The position numbers and the translations under genes were made by a program. Below are positions 35,218-45,499 of a stretch of DNA of 64,000 bases, piece after piece. The stretch covers positions 1 to 64,000 of the forward strand of contig NZ_QQBJ01000011.1 of assembly GCF_003347205.1 (NCBI RefSeq), in the 5' to 3' direction. Under the pieces are notes generated by a model, which was not told the origin of the DNA, ran no database searches, and saw nothing but the letters and a program-made list of their open reading frames with translations. Source of the stretch: Mycolicibacterium moriokaense. GTDB lineage: Bacteria; Actinomycetota; Actinomycetes; Mycobacteriales; Mycobacteriaceae. Position 1 is the first letter of the stretch. Every line of letters starts with the position of its first letter.

Positions 35218-36576
35218 TCAACGAGACTGGCCCCGCGCCCGCACACGGGCCCGGATCGGCCCCTTGGCGACGGTGGTGAACGGCACCTCGACAGGGAAGG
35301 CGTCGTCGATCGACGTGATCTCCATCGACCGCGCGATGGTGGCGAGCGCCAGCGTGGTCTCCAACCGCGCGAAGTGTTCGCCGATGCACGACCGCGCACC
35401 GCCGGCGAACGGGACGAACTGCCAGCGGCCGCGCTCCTTGGCGGCCTCCGCGCTGAACCGGTCGGGATCGAACTCGAGTGGATTCGGCCACAGCGCCGGA
35501 TCCCGATGCACCGCATAGATTCCCACCAGCACCAGCGTGCCCGCCTGCACCCGGTAACCGTCGACGGCGATGTCCTTCACTGCCGTCCGCCCCACCCCCG
35601 CCGCGGGTGGACACAGCCGCATCGCCTCGTGCAGCACCTGCACTGTGTAGCCGAGCCGGGGCACATCGGCGGGCGTGATCTCGCGATCCCCGATCTGGCG
35701 GGCCTCCGCGGCGACGCGGTCCTGCACGTCGCGGTGGTGCCCCAGCAGCCACAGTGCGTGGGTCAGCGCCGTCGCGGTGGTGTCGTGCCCGGCCAGCATG
35801 AAGATCAGCAAGTCGTTGATGATGTCGTCGTCGTCGATCGAGCGCCCGGTCTGCGGGTCGGTGGCCGCGATCAGCGCGTGCACCAGCGGCGCGTCGAGCG
35901 TCGGATCCGCCCGGCAGGCCCGCAGCATGTCGGCGGTGACGCGGCGCAACGCCGCCACGGCCGCGCGCGCACGGGCCCGCGCGGGCGTCGGCAGCCACCG
36001 GGGTGCACGTACCGGGCGCAGCGCACGGTCGGCGGTGTACGACGACGCGACGTGCATGTGCTCGGCGATCACGTTCTCGCGGTCGTTGAGGTCGAGCCCC
36101 AGCACCGATCGGCCCAGGGAGCGCATGGTCACTCGCCGGCAGTCGACGTCCAGATCGACTTCGCCGCTGGCGGGCCAGCTTTCGCACAGCGACTGTGCCG
36201 CGCGCGACATGTGGCCACCGAACGTGCGCACATTGGGTTTGGTGAAGACCGGTTGCAGCGCGCGCTTGCGGGGCAGCCACGGTTCGTTGGGCAGAACGAA
36301 GAGGCTGTCACCGGCCAAATGGCGCACCTCGTCGTGGACGACGCACCGTTCGGAGTAGGCGTCGTTGCGGCCCAGCACGTCGCGAATGCCGTCGGGCGAA
36401 AAGACGGCTACCACGGGTGGGAACAGCCGCGTCGGCCCGACCTGGATACGGGTGACAGTGCCACCCGCGTCGCGCAGCACTTCCTGTCCGGCGTCCAGGC
36501 TGCGCATTGCGCGCAGCAGCTGGCGGACCGACAGCGGGTTCTTCGGTGCCAGCGGCAGTGCGCTGATGTCGCTCAC
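35218..36576 (-). CDS. Cytochrome P450
   Basis: A 452-residue P450 monooxygenase. I-helix oxygen-binding AGHDTTA, the K-helix E-x-x-R (LHEAMRL), and the heme-binding loop FAGGARSCIG with Cys397 are all intact. No membrane anchor, so soluble as usual in mycobacteria; the redox partner is not encoded nearby. The GTG at 36576 overlaps the stop of the PPOX-fold gene (GTGA), so the two are co-expressed. The subfamily and substrate cannot be read with confidence. Confidence 0.92.
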   Translation of the reverse strand: MSDISALPLAPKNPLSVRQLLRAMRSLDAGQEVLRDAGGTVTRIQVGPTRLFPPVVAVFSPDGIRDVLGRNDAYSERCVVHDEVRHLAGDSLFVLPNEPWLPRKRALQPVFTKPNVRTFGGHMSRAAQSLCESWPASGEVDLDVDCRRVTMRSLGRSVLGLDLNDRENVIAEHMHVASSYTADRALRPVRAPRWLPTPARARARAAVAALRRVTADMLRACRADPTLDAPLVHALIAATDPQTGRSIDDDDIINDLLIFMLAGHDTTATALTHALWLLGHHRDVQDRVAAEARQIGDREITPADVPRLGYTVQVLHEAMRLCPPAAGVGRTAVKDIAVDGYRVQAGTLVLVGIYAVHRDPALWPNPLEFDPDRFSAEAAKERGRWQFVPFAGGARSCIGEHFARLETTLALATIARSMEITSIDDAFPVEVPFTTVAKGPIRARVRARGQSR

Positions 36577-37055
36577 GAATGCCAGAGCAGGACCTCGCCT
36601 TCACCCCTGGTCATCACCGCGCCAGCCATCACCCGTAGCCGATATGGGTGCAGCCGAAGTGCCGCGAACTGTTCCGACGTCGGGCCGTGCTGCCACATCG
36701 GAATGATCCGCGGGTCGTAGCCCACCGGCTCCGGACCGTTGGCGAACTTGTCCCACACCGCTTTTCGGGTCTCGTCGTCGAAATACCACTCGACGAGGCA
36801 CTCCGCGCTGCACGTGTCGTGGCTGGGCGACCAGTAGCTCACCGCCATCTCGGGGTGGGCGGCCAGGTGCGCCCGCTTCACGGGGCTGGGTAGTGTGGCG
36901 ATCCAGCCGAACAGGTCCGTGCCGTCCCACTCCCAGAACGGGTGCAGAATGCGGGTGCGCGGCCGACTGTCGGCGTCGACGGTCGCCGCCGAGGCCCACA
37001 CGATCGAGTGGGCCATCTCGACAAAGGTCGGCGCAATCTGGTGCAACGGTGTCAT
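36573..37055 (-). CDS. Pyridoxamine 5'-phosphate oxidase-like (PPOX-fold) protein
   Basis: A 160-residue FMN/F420-binding split-barrel protein. It shows SIVWASAATVDADSRPRTRILHPFWEWDG, the usual strand pair with an Arg-rich flavin-phosphate site, and PVKRAHLAAHPEMAVSYW; the C-terminus is Arg/His-containing beta. It is translated first, then overlaps the P450 start by four bases. A possible role as an F420/FMN reductase partner in the same pathway as the P450 is inferred only from the coupling. Confidence 0.78.
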   Translation of the reverse strand: MTPLHQIAPTFVEMAHSIVWASAATVDADSRPRTRILHPFWEWDGTDLFGWIATLPSPVKRAHLAAHPEMAVSYWSPSHDTCSAECLVEWYFDDETRKAVWDKFANGPEPVGYDPRIIPMWQHGPTSEQFAALRLHPYRLRVMAGAVMTRGEGEVLLWHS

Positions 37056-37083
37056 CGCCGACCAGCTTAATTAACCGGGAAAT

Positions 37084-37110
37084 GCTTGCGTGCGCGTCAA
37101 TTTCGCAAGC
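37084..37110. repeat. 7-bp inverted repeat between TetR and PPOX genes
   Basis: GCTTGCG (37084-37090) and CGCAAGC (37104-37110) with a 13-base loop, lying in the 70-bp gap between the TetR stop and the PPOX-gene start. It could be a weak terminator for the TetR transcript, followed on the minus strand by ATTTCC; there is no clear T-run. Low confidence. Confidence 0.3.
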
Positions 37111-37125
37111 GGGCCCACCCGGTGC

Positions 37126-37731
37126 TCAAGCCGGCACCGACCGCAGCGCGGCGGGCAGGCTGGGCAGGAAGTGCCGGGTCGCGAAGGCGCGAATGTCCTC
37201 GGCGGTCTCCAGCGGTTGCACGCCGGGCAGCAGCAGCGCCATCGCCGCATACCGCAGGATGGTGTCGGCAAGTTCGTTGACCGCCTGAGCGCCGATGCGG
37301 TCGGCGAAGCCGTCGGGGAAGATCTCGCGCAGCGCGTCCGCCATCCGTTCGATCGCGGCGCCGTAGTGCGCGCGGGCCATCTCGAGCACCACGGCAGGCT
37401 CGTCGCTCATCATCCGGTTGAGCACCCGGTGCCGTCGGAATCTCAGGATCGACAGCGTGAACGCCTCGACGTAGTAGTTCGCCTGCGGCCCCGCCCGTTT
37501 CAGCTCTGCGGCGATATCGCTGAACAGCGCGACATTCTCCCGTTCGATGACGGCGGCCACCAACTCGTCCTTGTTCGCGAAGCGCCGGTAGATGGTGGTG
37601 CGGCTGACGCCGGCGCGCCGCGCCACGTCGTCCAGCGCCACCTTACGCAGGCCGTGCCGTTCGAACTCGACGACCGCGGCGTCGAGGATGGCTTCGCTGC
37701 TCGGGTCAGGCAGCCGGTGCGGAATGGCCAT
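37126..37731 (-). CDS. TetR-family regulator of the DUF2236 gene
   Basis: A 201-residue regulator with the N-terminal TetR helix-turn-helix ([41 protein letters not shown] in outline, residues ~16-55) and a helical ligand domain with no identified ligand. The start lies 26 bases inside the 3' end of the DUF2236 gene, so the two are coupled in one transcript and the regulator is probably autoregulatory. A dyad next to the DUF2236 start is a candidate operator. Confidence 0.88.
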   Translation of the reverse strand: MAIPHRLPDPSSEAILDAAVVEFERHGLRKVALDDVARRAGVSRTTIYRRFANKDELVAAVIERENVALFSDIAAELKRAGPQANYYVEAFTLSILRFRRHRVLNRMMSDEPAVVLEMARAHYGAAIERMADALREIFPDGFADRIGAQAVNELADTILRYAAMALLLPGVQPLETAEDIRAFATRHFLPSLPAALRSVPA

Positions 37732-38572
37732 ATCCGGTTTGGGCGAACTTGTTGTAGCGCAGCCGCATCGGCAGATGATCCCACAGCCAGTTGACCGGCC
37801 GCGACCGCCACAGCGCTGCGAAACGTTGATAGCGCCGTTCCTGGCGCTGCGTCCACGGCAGGCCGAGCAACTCGCGGGTGCGCGGCGGCATGCCGCCGGT
37901 GGTCAGGAACGCAGCCGCCGGGTTGAACGCCGCGGAGAGCACCCGCCACAGGCCGGCAGGCACGCCCTTCGGGCACGGATAGCCCTTGGTGACGTAGCCG
38001 ACGCCGTACTTGGCGGTGGGGTGCGCGACGACGATCTCGTCGATCATCCGGTTCCAGTACCGCTCGAATTCGTCGTAGTCGGCGGGCATCGCCCGGTCGC
38101 TGACGCCGTAGCGTCGATACCAGGTCTTGGACTCCAGGTAGATCTGCTCTTTCTCCTGCCGGCTGAGCCGCTTGACGAAGGTGTCCGCGAAGTAGAGCAC
38201 CTGGTCGACGAACGTGGCGTGCGCCCAGAAATACGTCTGCGGGTCCAGCGCGTGGTACCGGTCGCCGTCTGGCATCTCGCCCTTGATGTCGGTGTGGAAA
38301 TCGCGGACCTGCCGGCCGGGGTTGTCCGAGTCGCTGCCGTACACCGTCATGAAGATCGGCGGCAGCGACCGCTTCACGCGCGCCGCGGTGTCGGCGAAGA
38401 ACACCGAGTGGTCGGCCACGCCCTGGCCGAGTTCGGCGAGCATGTTCTGCAGCACCGCGGGCCGCGGGCCGATCAGATACATCCGGTTGTCGCCGAAATA
38501 CCGCCAGACCAGCGACTGCGGGCCCAGCGGCAGGGCGTCGAGGGTGTGCGGGGGCTGCGCCAACTCCGTCAT
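37706..38572 (-). CDS. DUF2236 (MpaB/oxygenase-like) protein
   Basis: A 288-residue helical protein of the DUF2236 family, related to the latex-clearing/MpaB-type heme oxygenases: [25 protein letters not shown] at the N-terminus and [31 protein letters not shown] with the conserved His. Substrate unknown. Start chosen at ATG 38572, which begins the conserved region. A GTG at 38638 overlaps the stop of the next small membrane gene (GTGA) and would add 22 residues, so coupled translation is possible too. No good ribosome site precedes 38572; leaderless translation is an option. Confidence 0.82.
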   Translation of the reverse strand: MTELAQPPHTLDALPLGPQSLVWRYFGDNRMYLIGPRPAVLQNMLAELGQGVADHSVFFADTAARVKRSLPPIFMTVYGSDSDNPGRQVRDFHTDIKGEMPDGDRYHALDPQTYFWAHATFVDQVLYFADTFVKRLSRQEKEQIYLESKTWYRRYGVSDRAMPADYDEFERYWNRMIDEIVVAHPTAKYGVGYVTKGYPCPKGVPAGLWRVLSAAFNPAAAFLTTGGMPPRTRELLGLPWTQRQERRYQRFAALWRSRPVNWLWDHLPMRLRYNKFAQTGYGHSAPAA

Positions 38573-38588
38573 GTGAAACAGTGTTACA
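38572..38588. promoter_or_regulatory. Candidate TetR operator next to DUF2236 start
   Basis: Imperfect dyad TGTGAAACA-TGTTACA (12 of 17 positions match on inversion) immediately upstream of the ATG at 38572 on the minus strand. The TGTxACA-like arms are common in TetR operators, and the TetR gene is in the same transcript. Binding is inferred. Confidence 0.4.
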
Positions 38589-38634
38589 AAATCCGCACTT
38601 TGTACCAAGGTCGCCGGCGGCTTTGTGAGACGGC

Positions 38635-38874
38635 TCACGCCCCTCGGCGCAGTCGGGCGATGCCGTCCACCGCCAGCACGCCGGCGGCCGTCGCGAGCAG
38701 CAACATCATTACGAGCATCGGCGGGCTATAGGCCACCGACGTCGTCTCCGGCTCCCCCGGCACGATGGGCGCCACCGTGACCAGCGACTGTGCGCCGAAC
38801 CAGCACCACAACGCGCCTGCCGCGGCGACAACGGCGGCCACCGACTGCAGCATCCCCCGACGCCGATGCCTCAC
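38635..38874 (-). CDS. Small two-helix membrane protein
   Basis: A 79-residue protein from a GTG at 38874 overlapping the stop of the previous gene (GTGA). Two membrane helices (~9-28 and ~49-69) with a short loop, and a basic C-terminus (GIARLRRGA). No motif or family recognised. It is the last of several small membrane genes trailing the heme operon. Confidence 0.6.
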   Translation of the reverse strand: MRHRRRGMLQSVAAVVAAAGALWCWFGAQSLVTVAPIVPGEPETTSVAYSPPMLVMMLLLATAAGVLAVDGIARLRRGA

Positions 38875-39362
38875 TTCTTGGGCTCCGGAGGAATGCGCTC
38901 TTCGACAAGGTGGATCAGTTGAGCCCGCAACTGCTGGTGCTTACGCGCCCACGCCTGAGCGGTGCGGTCGTTGGTCAGCTTGACGCCGATGCCGGTGCGG
39001 CCCTTAGGCACGCCGGTCAGCTCGCCCAGCGCCCGCGAAGTCATCCATTTCAACTCCTCGTTGCGCTCCGGCTGCGGATAGATCCGGACGATGTCGTCGA
39101 CGCTGATGCGCTCGGCACCCTGACGCAGTGTGGTTGGCGTCAGCTGCACAGACGTGTGGATCCTGGCCGCCTTGACCTGGATTCCGATGAACCCCGTCAC
39201 CAGCACCAGGAACACCCCGGGCACCAGCAGCTGGACGCCGTATCCGGCCGACAGCTGGATCAGCAGCATCGCGATGGCCGACCCCGGCCCGGTCAGCAGC
39301 CACAGCCAGCTCGCGCCCTGCTCGTAGAACAGGACGTCGGTCCCGTCTTCTGCCCGCGTCAC
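38871..39362 (-). CDS. DUF3093-like membrane protein
   Basis: A 163-residue protein from a GTG at 39362 (VTRAEDGTDVLFYEQGASW). Two N-terminal membrane helices (~15-56) are followed by a soluble beta-rich domain with KAARIHTSVQLTPTTLRQGAERISVDDIVRIYP, the DUF3093 pattern, similar to membrane PH-like domains. It overlaps both neighbours by four bases. Function unknown. Confidence 0.72.
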   Translation of the reverse strand: MTRAEDGTDVLFYEQGASWLWLLTGPGSAIAMLLIQLSAGYGVQLLVPGVFLVLVTGFIGIQVKAARIHTSVQLTPTTLRQGAERISVDDIVRIYPQPERNEELKWMTSRALGELTGVPKGRTGIGVKLTNDRTAQAWARKHQQLRAQLIHLVEERIPPEPKK

Positions 39363-39736
39363 GTCTCGTCCCTGGGGCCAAACCAGTCCTGCGCCGACGG
39401 CCACATGATCAGCACGCCACCGACCACCGTCAGCACCAGCGGGATCAGCCAGAAGATACCGGCGGTCTGCACGGCAAGCAGGGCAAGCAGCACGACGATC
39501 GGAAAAGCCAGCCCGACGGCTGCGCGGCGGAATCGCTCGTCGCCCGCCTTGCTGCGGCGGGCCAGGAACGCGAGCACGGCGCCGGCCACGGCGAGCAGAA
39601 TTCCTGCGCCGCGATAGATGGCCGGGACGTTGAGCGAGGCCGTCATCAGCCCGCCGAGCAGCAACATCACCGCCGCGATCACCCAACACCAGAATGCGGC
39701 GTTGACGGGAGTCGGGGGCGAGGACGGTGCTGTCAT
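39359..39736 (-). CDS. Four-helix membrane protein of the heme operon tail
   Basis: A 125-residue integral membrane protein with about four helices (~13-31, ~41-58, ~71-88, ~92-112) and short polar ends. No enzymatic residues or family recognised. It lies in the run of small membrane genes behind hemB, with a 22-base gap to the gene upstream, and overlaps the following gene by four bases. Confidence 0.65.
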   Translation of the reverse strand: MTAPSSPPTPVNAAFWCWVIAAVMLLLGGLMTASLNVPAIYRGAGILLAVAGAVLAFLARRSKAGDERFRRAAVGLAFPIVVLLALLAVQTAGIFWLIPLVLTVVGGVLIMWPSAQDWFGPRDET

Positions 39737-39758
39737 GATCGGGCCAGCCTAACTTCTG

Positions 39759-40163
39759 TCAGCGAACGAAGAAGGCGTGGGCGTCCTTGCGGTGCAGCAG
39801 GAACACCCCTCCGATGATCAGGACCGAGCCGACGATGACGCTGACCGCGTAGAGCACCGCCGGTGTGGCGGGCCGGTCGACAGAGAACAGGCTGGTGCCC
39901 GCGTATACGACCGACGCCACCCCGCCGCCCGTGAGCACCGTCCTGGCCCACCGGTAGCCCTGACGCATCAGGAACAGGAAGGTGACCACGACCGCTGCGA
40001 CGACGAACACGAACACCCCGGACAGCACGAGGACGGCGACGGGAGGCCGCGAATCCTTCGCACTCACCAGGTCCACGATGTAGCCCATCACCATCAGCGG
40101 CACCGCCACCAGCCACAGCCAGAAGCCGGTGTCGACGTCCGCTGGGCGTGTCGCCTGGCTCAC
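39759..40163 (-). CDS. Four-helix membrane protein directly after hemB
   Basis: A 134-residue membrane protein from a GTG at 40163 overlapping the hemB stop (GTGA), with helices at ~13-32, ~42-66, ~76-92 and ~102-121. By order it corresponds to Rv0513 of M. tuberculosis, a membrane protein after hemB. Coupling suggests expression with heme synthesis; function unknown. Confidence 0.7.
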   Translation of the reverse strand: MSQATRPADVDTGFWLWLVAVPLMVMGYIVDLVSAKDSRPPVAVLVLSGVFVFVVAAVVVTFLFLMRQGYRWARTVLTGGGVASVVYAGTSLFSVDRPATPAVLYAVSVIVGSVLIIGGVFLLHRKDAHAFFVR

Positions 40164-41140
40164 GCCAGCCAGCCGGCGACGTCGGCCGCCCAGTACGTCA
40201 GCACGATGTCGGCGCCCGCGCGCCGGATGCTGGTCAGCGACTCCAGCGCGGCGGCCTTCCCGTCGATCCAGCCGTTGGCCGCCGCGGCGCTGATCATCGA
40301 GTACTCGCCGCTGATCTGGTAGGCCGCCACCGGCACCGGCGAGATGTCGGCCGCAGCCGCGACCACGTCGAGGTATCCCATCGCCGGCTTGACCATCACG
40401 ATGTCGGCGCCCTCCGCGATGTCCAGTTCGACCTCGTGCACCGCCTCGCGGGCATTGGCCGAATCCTGTTGGTACGTGCGGCGATCCCCGCTCAGGCTGG
40501 AGGCCACCGCCTCACGGAACGGGCCGTAGAAGGCCGACGCGAATTTGGCGGCGTACGCCAGGATCACCACATCGGTGTGTCCGGCCGCGTCCAGCCCGTC
40601 GCGGATCGCGGCCACCTGACCGTCCATCATGCCGCTGGGACCGACGACGTGAGCACCGGCATTTGCTTGTGCTACAGCGAGTTCCACGTATCGGTCGTTC
40701 GTCGCGTCATTGTCGACGCTGCCCGTCGCGTCCAGCACGCCGCAGTGGCCGTGGTCGGTGAACTCGTCCAGGCAGGTGTCGGCCATCAGCACCGTCTCGT
40801 CGCCGAGATCCTTGACCAGGTCACGCAGCGCGACATTGAGGATGCCGTCCTCGGCGACCCCGGCGGAGCCGGTGGCATCCTTGTCCTCGGCGCGCGGCAC
40901 ACCGAAGAGCATCAGCCCGCCGACGCCCGCGGCCACCGCATCGGCGGCCGCTTTGCGCAGCGAGTCTCGAGTGTGCTGCACCACGCCGGGCATCGACTCG
41001 ATGGGCCTGGGCTCATCGATGCCGTCGGCGACGAACATCGGCAACACCAGATGCCGTGGCTCCAAAGAGGTCTGGGCGACCAGACGCCGCAGCGCCGGAG
41101 TCGACCGGAGCCGACGCGGACGGTGCCTCGGGTAGGCCAT
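40160..41140 (-). CDS. hemB: Delta-aminolevulinic acid dehydratase (porphobilinogen synthase)
   Basis: A 326-residue TIM-barrel enzyme condensing two 5-aminolevulinates to porphobilinogen. Schiff-base lysines are in [20 protein letters not shown] (A-site side) and [28 protein letters not shown] is the metal-site region. The ATG at 41140 precedes [13 protein letters not shown], eight bases after the hemD stop. It is the fourth gene of the hem operon. Confidence 0.96.
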   Translation of the reverse strand: MAYPRHRPRRLRSTPALRRLVAQTSLEPRHLVLPMFVADGIDEPRPIESMPGVVQHTRDSLRKAAADAVAAGVGGLMLFGVPRAEDKDATGSAGVAEDGILNVALRDLVKDLGDETVLMADTCLDEFTDHGHCGVLDATGSVDNDATNDRYVELAVAQANAGAHVVGPSGMMDGQVAAIRDGLDAAGHTDVVILAYAAKFASAFYGPFREAVASSLSGDRRTYQQDSANAREAVHEVELDIAEGADIVMVKPAMGYLDVVAAAADISPVPVAAYQISGEYSMISAAAANGWIDGKAAALESLTSIRRAGADIVLTYWAADVAGWLA

Positions 41141-41148
41141 CCTGGCTC

Positions 41149-42798
41149 CTAGCGGCGACGACTCTTCTTGCGCGGCGGCGGCAGTGCCCCCTCGGCTCGC
41201 AACCGAGCGGCATGCTCGGCCAGCGCCTCCACCAACGGACCCACGGCCGCGACCTCCGGCTGCACGTCGACGCGAAGGCCGAATTCCGCTGCCGTCTCGG
41301 CGGTTTTGGGCCCGATGCACGCCACGATCGTGCGGGCGTGCGGCTTGCCCGCGATGCCGACCAGGTTGCGCACCGTCGAACTCGACGTGAAGCACACCGC
41401 GTCGAAGCCACCCGTCTTGATCATCTCGCGGGTGTGCGCGGGCGGCGGAGCGGCACGCACCGTGCGGTAGGCGGTGACGTCCTCGATCTCCCAGCCGCGG
41501 TCGCGAAGGCCCTCGGCCAGCGTCTCGGTGGCGATGTCGGCGCGCGGCAGCAGCACGCGGTTCACCGGGTCGAAAACGTCGTCGTAGGGCGGGAATTCGT
41601 CGAGCAAGCCCAGCGAGGACTGCTCACCCGAGGGCACCAGTTCGGGCTCGATGCCGAAGGCGCGAACGCGGTCGGCGGTGGCCTGCCCCACACACGCGAT
41701 CTTCACACCGGAGAACGCGCGGGCGTCCAGACCGAACTCGTTGAACTTCTCCCAGACCGCGCGCACCGCGTTGGTCGAGGTGAACACCACCCACTGGTAG
41801 CGGCCATCGACGAGGCCCTTGACGGCGCGCTCCATCTGCGCCGGGCTACGCGGCGGCTCGACGGCGATCGTCGGCACCTCGATCGGCAGCGCGCCGTGCG
41901 ACACCAGCTTCTCGCTCATCTCGCCGGCCTGGTCCTTGGTCCGCGGCACCAGCACGGTCCACCCGTACAGCGCGCGGCTCTCCCACCAGTTCAGCTTCGC
42001 GCGGTTGGCGACCGTCTTACCGATCGTCACGACCAGCGGACCGGTGAGGGCCCCGGAGGGCTCGCCGGCGCCCAACGCAGTCTTGTCGTTGAGGCCACCG
42101 AGCGTGGTCTCCACCGAGCGCTGCTGACACGTGGTGCCGTGCGCGGTGACAACACACGGGGTCGTGTCGGCCAGGCCGTATTCGATCAGCGTGCTGGCCG
42201 CGTCGGCCAGATGCGAGGCGGTGGCCTGCAGAATCAGCGGCCCCGGCGCGGCCGCCAGCGCCGCCCAGTCCACGTCGCCGCGGACGTCGGCCTCGGTGTG
42301 CGACGAACCGAGCGGCAGGCCCGCGTACGTCGGCACAGCGGTGGTCGCAGGCAGGCCCGGCACGATCTCGAACGCCAGATGCGACCGGGTCAGCGCGTTC
42401 ACCTCGGTGATCACCGAGTCCACCGACAGCGGGTCGCCTGCGACCAGCCGAACCACGTCGACGCCGGTGCGGGACTCGGTGGCCAGCGTCTTGGCCACCT
42501 CGGCGGGATCGCCGAGCGCGGGCCGGATGTCGGGGCCGCCTGGAATGGTCGACACCGCATCGGCGCCCTCGTCGGCGTCGGTCGCAGTCTCCGACGCCGC
42601 GGGCTCGGGTCCCGACGGCGGCGGCAGCTCACTGCCACACAGCGCCAGCACCGCTTCGGGTACATCGGGATCGGTGAATATCAGCGCGGCGTTGGCGAGC
42701 ACGGTGCGCGCCCGCGTCGTCAACAGGCCAGGGTCGCCGGGCCCAGAGCCGACGAACGTGATGCGGCCGGGCCTTTGCTTACGCCCTCGGGTCGTCAT
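41149..42798 (-). CDS. hemD: Bifunctional uroporphyrinogen-III C-methyltransferase / uroporphyrinogen-III synthase
   Basis: A 549-residue fusion. The N-terminal ~255 residues resemble the SAM-binding CobA/SumT methyltransferase fold ([19 protein letters not shown]), which would make precorrin-2. The C-terminal ~265 residues are HemD, closing the tetrapyrrole ring with D-ring inversion. Mycobacteria carry this fused form. The methyltransferase half is more diverged than the HemD half in the regions I can judge, so whether it is active is uncertain. The ATG at 42798 overlaps the hemC stop (ATGA). Confidence 0.92.
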   Translation of the reverse strand: MTTRGRKQRPGRITFVGSGPGDPGLLTTRARTVLANAALIFTDPDVPEAVLALCGSELPPPSGPEPAASETATDADEGADAVSTIPGGPDIRPALGDPAEVAKTLATESRTGVDVVRLVAGDPLSVDSVITEVNALTRSHLAFEIVPGLPATTAVPTYAGLPLGSSHTEADVRGDVDWAALAAAPGPLILQATASHLADAASTLIEYGLADTTPCVVTAHGTTCQQRSVETTLGGLNDKTALGAGEPSGALTGPLVVTIGKTVANRAKLNWWESRALYGWTVLVPRTKDQAGEMSEKLVSHGALPIEVPTIAVEPPRSPAQMERAVKGLVDGRYQWVVFTSTNAVRAVWEKFNEFGLDARAFSGVKIACVGQATADRVRAFGIEPELVPSGEQSSLGLLDEFPPYDDVFDPVNRVLLPRADIATETLAEGLRDRGWEIEDVTAYRTVRAAPPPAHTREMIKTGGFDAVCFTSSSTVRNLVGIAGKPHARTIVACIGPKTAETAAEFGLRVDVQPEVAAVGPLVEALAEHAARLRAEGALPPPRKKSRRR

Positions 42799-43754
42799 AT
42801 GTCTATCCCCGTGCCTCTCCCAGCTTCTACCAACAGGTCGCGTGCGCCCAGTTCGAACAACTCCGCTGCGACCGAGAGACCGAGCTCTCGTGCCCGCTCG
42901 GGAGTCCCGATGCCGGACGCACGGATCACGTCGGATCCGTCCAGCGTCGCCACGCAGCCGCGCAGCGACAGCTCTTCGAAGACCCGGCCGTCCTCATCGA
43001 TGGACTCGACCACCTCGGCGATCGCGCCCACCGGTGCGGAGCAACCCGCCTCCAGTTCGGCGAGCAGGGTCCGTTCAGCGGTGACTGCGGCGCGCGTGTC
43101 GGCGTCGTCCAACTCCGCCAGCAGCGCGGCGAGCTCGGTGTCGCCCGCGCGGCACTCGACCGCGAGGGCGCCTTGAGCCGGGGCCGGCAACATCTGCACC
43201 GGCTCGAGAGTCTCGGTGACATCGTCTAACCGCCCGATGCGGGCCAGTCCCGCCCTGGCGACGACGACGCCGTCGAGATCACCGTTGCTTACCCTGTTCA
43301 ACCTGGTGTCAAGGTTGCCTCGTAGGGGGCGGATTTCCAAACCGAGACCCAATGCTCTAAGCTGCGCCGCCCGCCGCGGGCTGGAGGTGCCGATCACCGA
43401 GCCCACCGGCAACTCGCCGAGCACCATGCCGTCGCGGGCCACCAACGCGTCGCGGGCGTCCTCGCGCGGGGGTATCGCGGCGATCGTGAACCTCGGGTCC
43501 TCGGCGGTGGGCAAATCCTTGTAGGAGTGCACGGCGACGTCCACGCGGCCGTCGTGGACGGCCTCCCGCAGCGCCGCGGTGAAGACACCGACGCCGATCG
43601 AGGCGATCGGATCGCCGGCCCGCTCGTCGCCGTGGGTGGCGACGATGACCAGATCGGCGGCGCGTCCCTTGGCCACCAGGGCGTCTCTGATGACACTCGC
43701 TTGGGTCTTTGCCAACAGGCTGCCCCGAGTGCCTATCCGGATGAAGGATGCCAA
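42795..43754 (-). CDS. hemC: Hydroxymethylbilane synthase (porphobilinogen deaminase)
   Basis: A 319-residue enzyme polymerising four porphobilinogens. The dipyrromethane-linked cysteine is in [12 protein letters not shown], and the N-terminal [14 protein letters not shown] and later KDLP motif are present. The start is TTG at 43754 ([12 protein letters not shown]), the only start before the conserved IRIGTRGS strand. Only three bases separate it from the hemA stop. Confidence 0.94.
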   Translation of the reverse strand: MASFIRIGTRGSLLAKTQASVIRDALVAKGRAADLVIVATHGDERAGDPIASIGVGVFTAALREAVHDGRVDVAVHSYKDLPTAEDPRFTIAAIPPREDARDALVARDGMVLGELPVGSVIGTSSPRRAAQLRALGLGLEIRPLRGNLDTRLNRVSNGDLDGVVVARAGLARIGRLDDVTETLEPVQMLPAPAQGALAVECRAGDTELAALLAELDDADTRAAVTAERTLLAELEAGCSAPVGAIAEVVESIDEDGRVFEELSLRGCVATLDGSDVIRASGIGTPERARELGLSVAAELFELGARDLLVEAGRGTGIDI

Positions 43755-43757
43755 GCG

Positions 43758-45101
43758 TTACTCAGGTTTTTCGAGATCGGTTGTGAAAAAAGGCATTTCG
43801 GGCCCGGCCACCGCTTCGACAGCCTGCGGATCGAGTTCGAAGAGTTCGCGAAGGGCCTCGGCGTAGCTGTCGCCACCCGGCGAGCTGGCCAGCTGCTTGA
43901 CCCGCACCGTCGGCGCATGCAGCAGCTTGTCCACCACCCGGCGCACGGTGCGCGCCACCTCGTCGCGGTGCGTCGCCTCGAGCCCGGGCAGCCGGTTGTC
44001 CAGCCGCAGCAGCTCGGCCTCCACCACGTCGGCGGCCCGCTGGCGAAGTGCGGTGACGGTGGGCGTGACCTCGGCCATCCGCTGGCCGGCCAGGTAGTTG
44101 GCCACCTCCGCGGCGACGATGGTGCGGGCGGCCTCGGTGTCCGACGAGGCGGCCTTGGCAGCGGGATCGCGCTGGATGCGGTCCATGTCGACGACGAAGA
44201 CGCCGGGCAGCCCGGCCACCGCGGGATCGACGTTGCGCGGCATGCCGAGGTCGCAGATCACCAGCTGCTTGAGCTCCTGACCGTGCGCCAGGCCGCGGTG
44301 CACGTCGGCCAGCGAGACGACCGGACGCACCGCGCCGGTGCAGCTGACCACCACGTCGGCATCGGTGAGCACGGGCGTCAGGTGGTCGAACGGGAACGCG
44401 TCGGCGGTGACGCCGAGCTCGCGGACCTTGTCGGCGAGCTTCTTCGCCCGCGGCAGCGTCCGGTTCACGATGTGCACCCGCTCCACGCCCGCCCGCACCA
44501 AATGCTTCGCGGACAGCGCGCCCATCGCGCCTGCGCCGATGACCACGGCGCGGCGGCCGGCCAGCCCGTCCAGCTTGCTGTCGGCCATGCCGAGCCCGAC
44601 GGAGACCACCGATGCGCCCGCGGCGTCGATGCCGGTCTCGCTGTGCACCCGCTTGCCGACGGACAAGGCCCGCTGCGCCAACTCGTGCAGCGTGCGCCCG
44701 GCGGTGTGGTTGGCCTCGGCCGCGCGGTACGCGCGGCGCACCTGGCCGAGCACCTGCTGTTCGCCGACCACCGCCGAATCCAGGCCGCTGGCGACGGCGA
44801 ACAGGTGCTCGACGGCGGCTTCGGCGTAGCGGACGTAGGCGTATTTGGTGAGTTCGCCAAGGCCCATGCCGGAGTGTTCGGACAGCACCTGACCGATCAC
44901 CGAGAGGCCACCGTGGAAGGCGTCCACCACCGCGTAGATCTCCACGCGGTTGCAGGTGGACAGCACCATCGCCTCGGTGACGAGCGAGGATTGCAGCACC
45001 TGGTCGACGATCTTGGCCTGATCGGACTCGTCGGTGCTCAGCTGCTCCAGCACCGAAACCGGCGCGCTGCGGTGCGAGACGCCGAAAAGCAGGACGCTCA
45101 T
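43758..45101 (-). CDS. hemA: Glutamyl-tRNA reductase
   Basis: A 447-residue enzyme, first step of the C5 pathway: it reduces glutamyl-tRNA to glutamate-1-semialdehyde, which HemL (24779-26080) converts to aminolevulinate. Catalytic Cys50 in [13 protein letters not shown]-terminal [15 protein letters not shown], and the NADPH-binding GAGAMG segment are present. ATG at 45101. The glutaredoxin-like gene lies 89 bases upstream on the same strand, and hemC follows immediately. Confidence 0.95.
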   Translation of the reverse strand: MSVLLFGVSHRSAPVSVLEQLSTDESDQAKIVDQVLQSSLVTEAMVLSTCNRVEIYAVVDAFHGGLSVIGQVLSEHSGMGLGELTKYAYVRYAEAAVEHLFAVASGLDSAVVGEQQVLGQVRRAYRAAEANHTAGRTLHELAQRALSVGKRVHSETGIDAAGASVVSVGLGMADSKLDGLAGRRAVVIGAGAMGALSAKHLVRAGVERVHIVNRTLPRAKKLADKVRELGVTADAFPFDHLTPVLTDADVVVSCTGAVRPVVSLADVHRGLAHGQELKQLVICDLGMPRNVDPAVAGLPGVFVVDMDRIQRDPAAKAASSDTEAARTIVAAEVANYLAGQRMAEVTPTVTALRQRAADVVEAELLRLDNRLPGLEATHRDEVARTVRRVVDKLLHAPTVRVKQLASSPGGDSYAEALRELFELDPQAVEAVAGPEMPFFTTDLEKPE

Positions 45102-45190
45102 GGCCTCATCACCGGGCTCACCACGCGTTCAACGGTAGTCGTTCACCAGCTGGGCTACCAAATTTGCCCAGCTGGTCGCGAAGCGGAAGC

Positions 45191-45448
45191 TCAGCGGGCC
45201 AGATCCGCCCGCAACCGGGGCTCGTCGAGTTCCCAGTAGCTGTGCTCCCTGCCGTCGAGAAGCACCACCGGCAGCCGGTCGCCGAACTCGGCGCGCAGCG
45301 CGGAGTCGCCCGCGGCGGCCGCCTCATCGACGTCCGTCGTCGCGAAGTCGAAGTCGAGTTCGTCCGCCAACTCGACCAGCCTCGCCGCCGTCCGCTCGCA
45401 CAGCGAGCAGCCCTCCCTGGTCAGCAACACCACCTGCGCGCGGTTCAC
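45191..45448 (-). CDS. Glutaredoxin-like protein before hemA
   Basis: An 85-residue thioredoxin-fold protein from a GTG at 45448 (VNRAQVVLLTREGCSLCERT). The CSLC motif is a C-x-x-C redox site like that of glutaredoxin/NrdH relatives. The cis-Pro is in the LPVVLLDGREHSYWELDEP segment. It matches M. tuberculosis Rv0508, also just upstream of hemA. It could keep HemA or another heme enzyme reduced; that is inference. Confidence 0.8.
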   Translation of the reverse strand: MNRAQVVLLTREGCSLCERTAARLVELADELDFDFATTDVDEAAAAGDSALRAEFGDRLPVVLLDGREHSYWELDEPRLRADLAR

Positions 45449-45499
45449 GGCGACCAGTATCGACAATGGGGGCAATGCCGAGTGTCTTAGGGTTGACAT

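Noticed and set aside
41056-43176. 700-residue open frame antisense to hemB/hemD/hemC
   Set aside because: It is the mirror of conserved heme genes, composed of Arg/His/Gly-rich sequence with no family features.
43527-45239. 570-residue open frame antisense to hemA
   Set aside because: Same reasoning: hemA has clear catalytic motifs, and the reverse frame has none.
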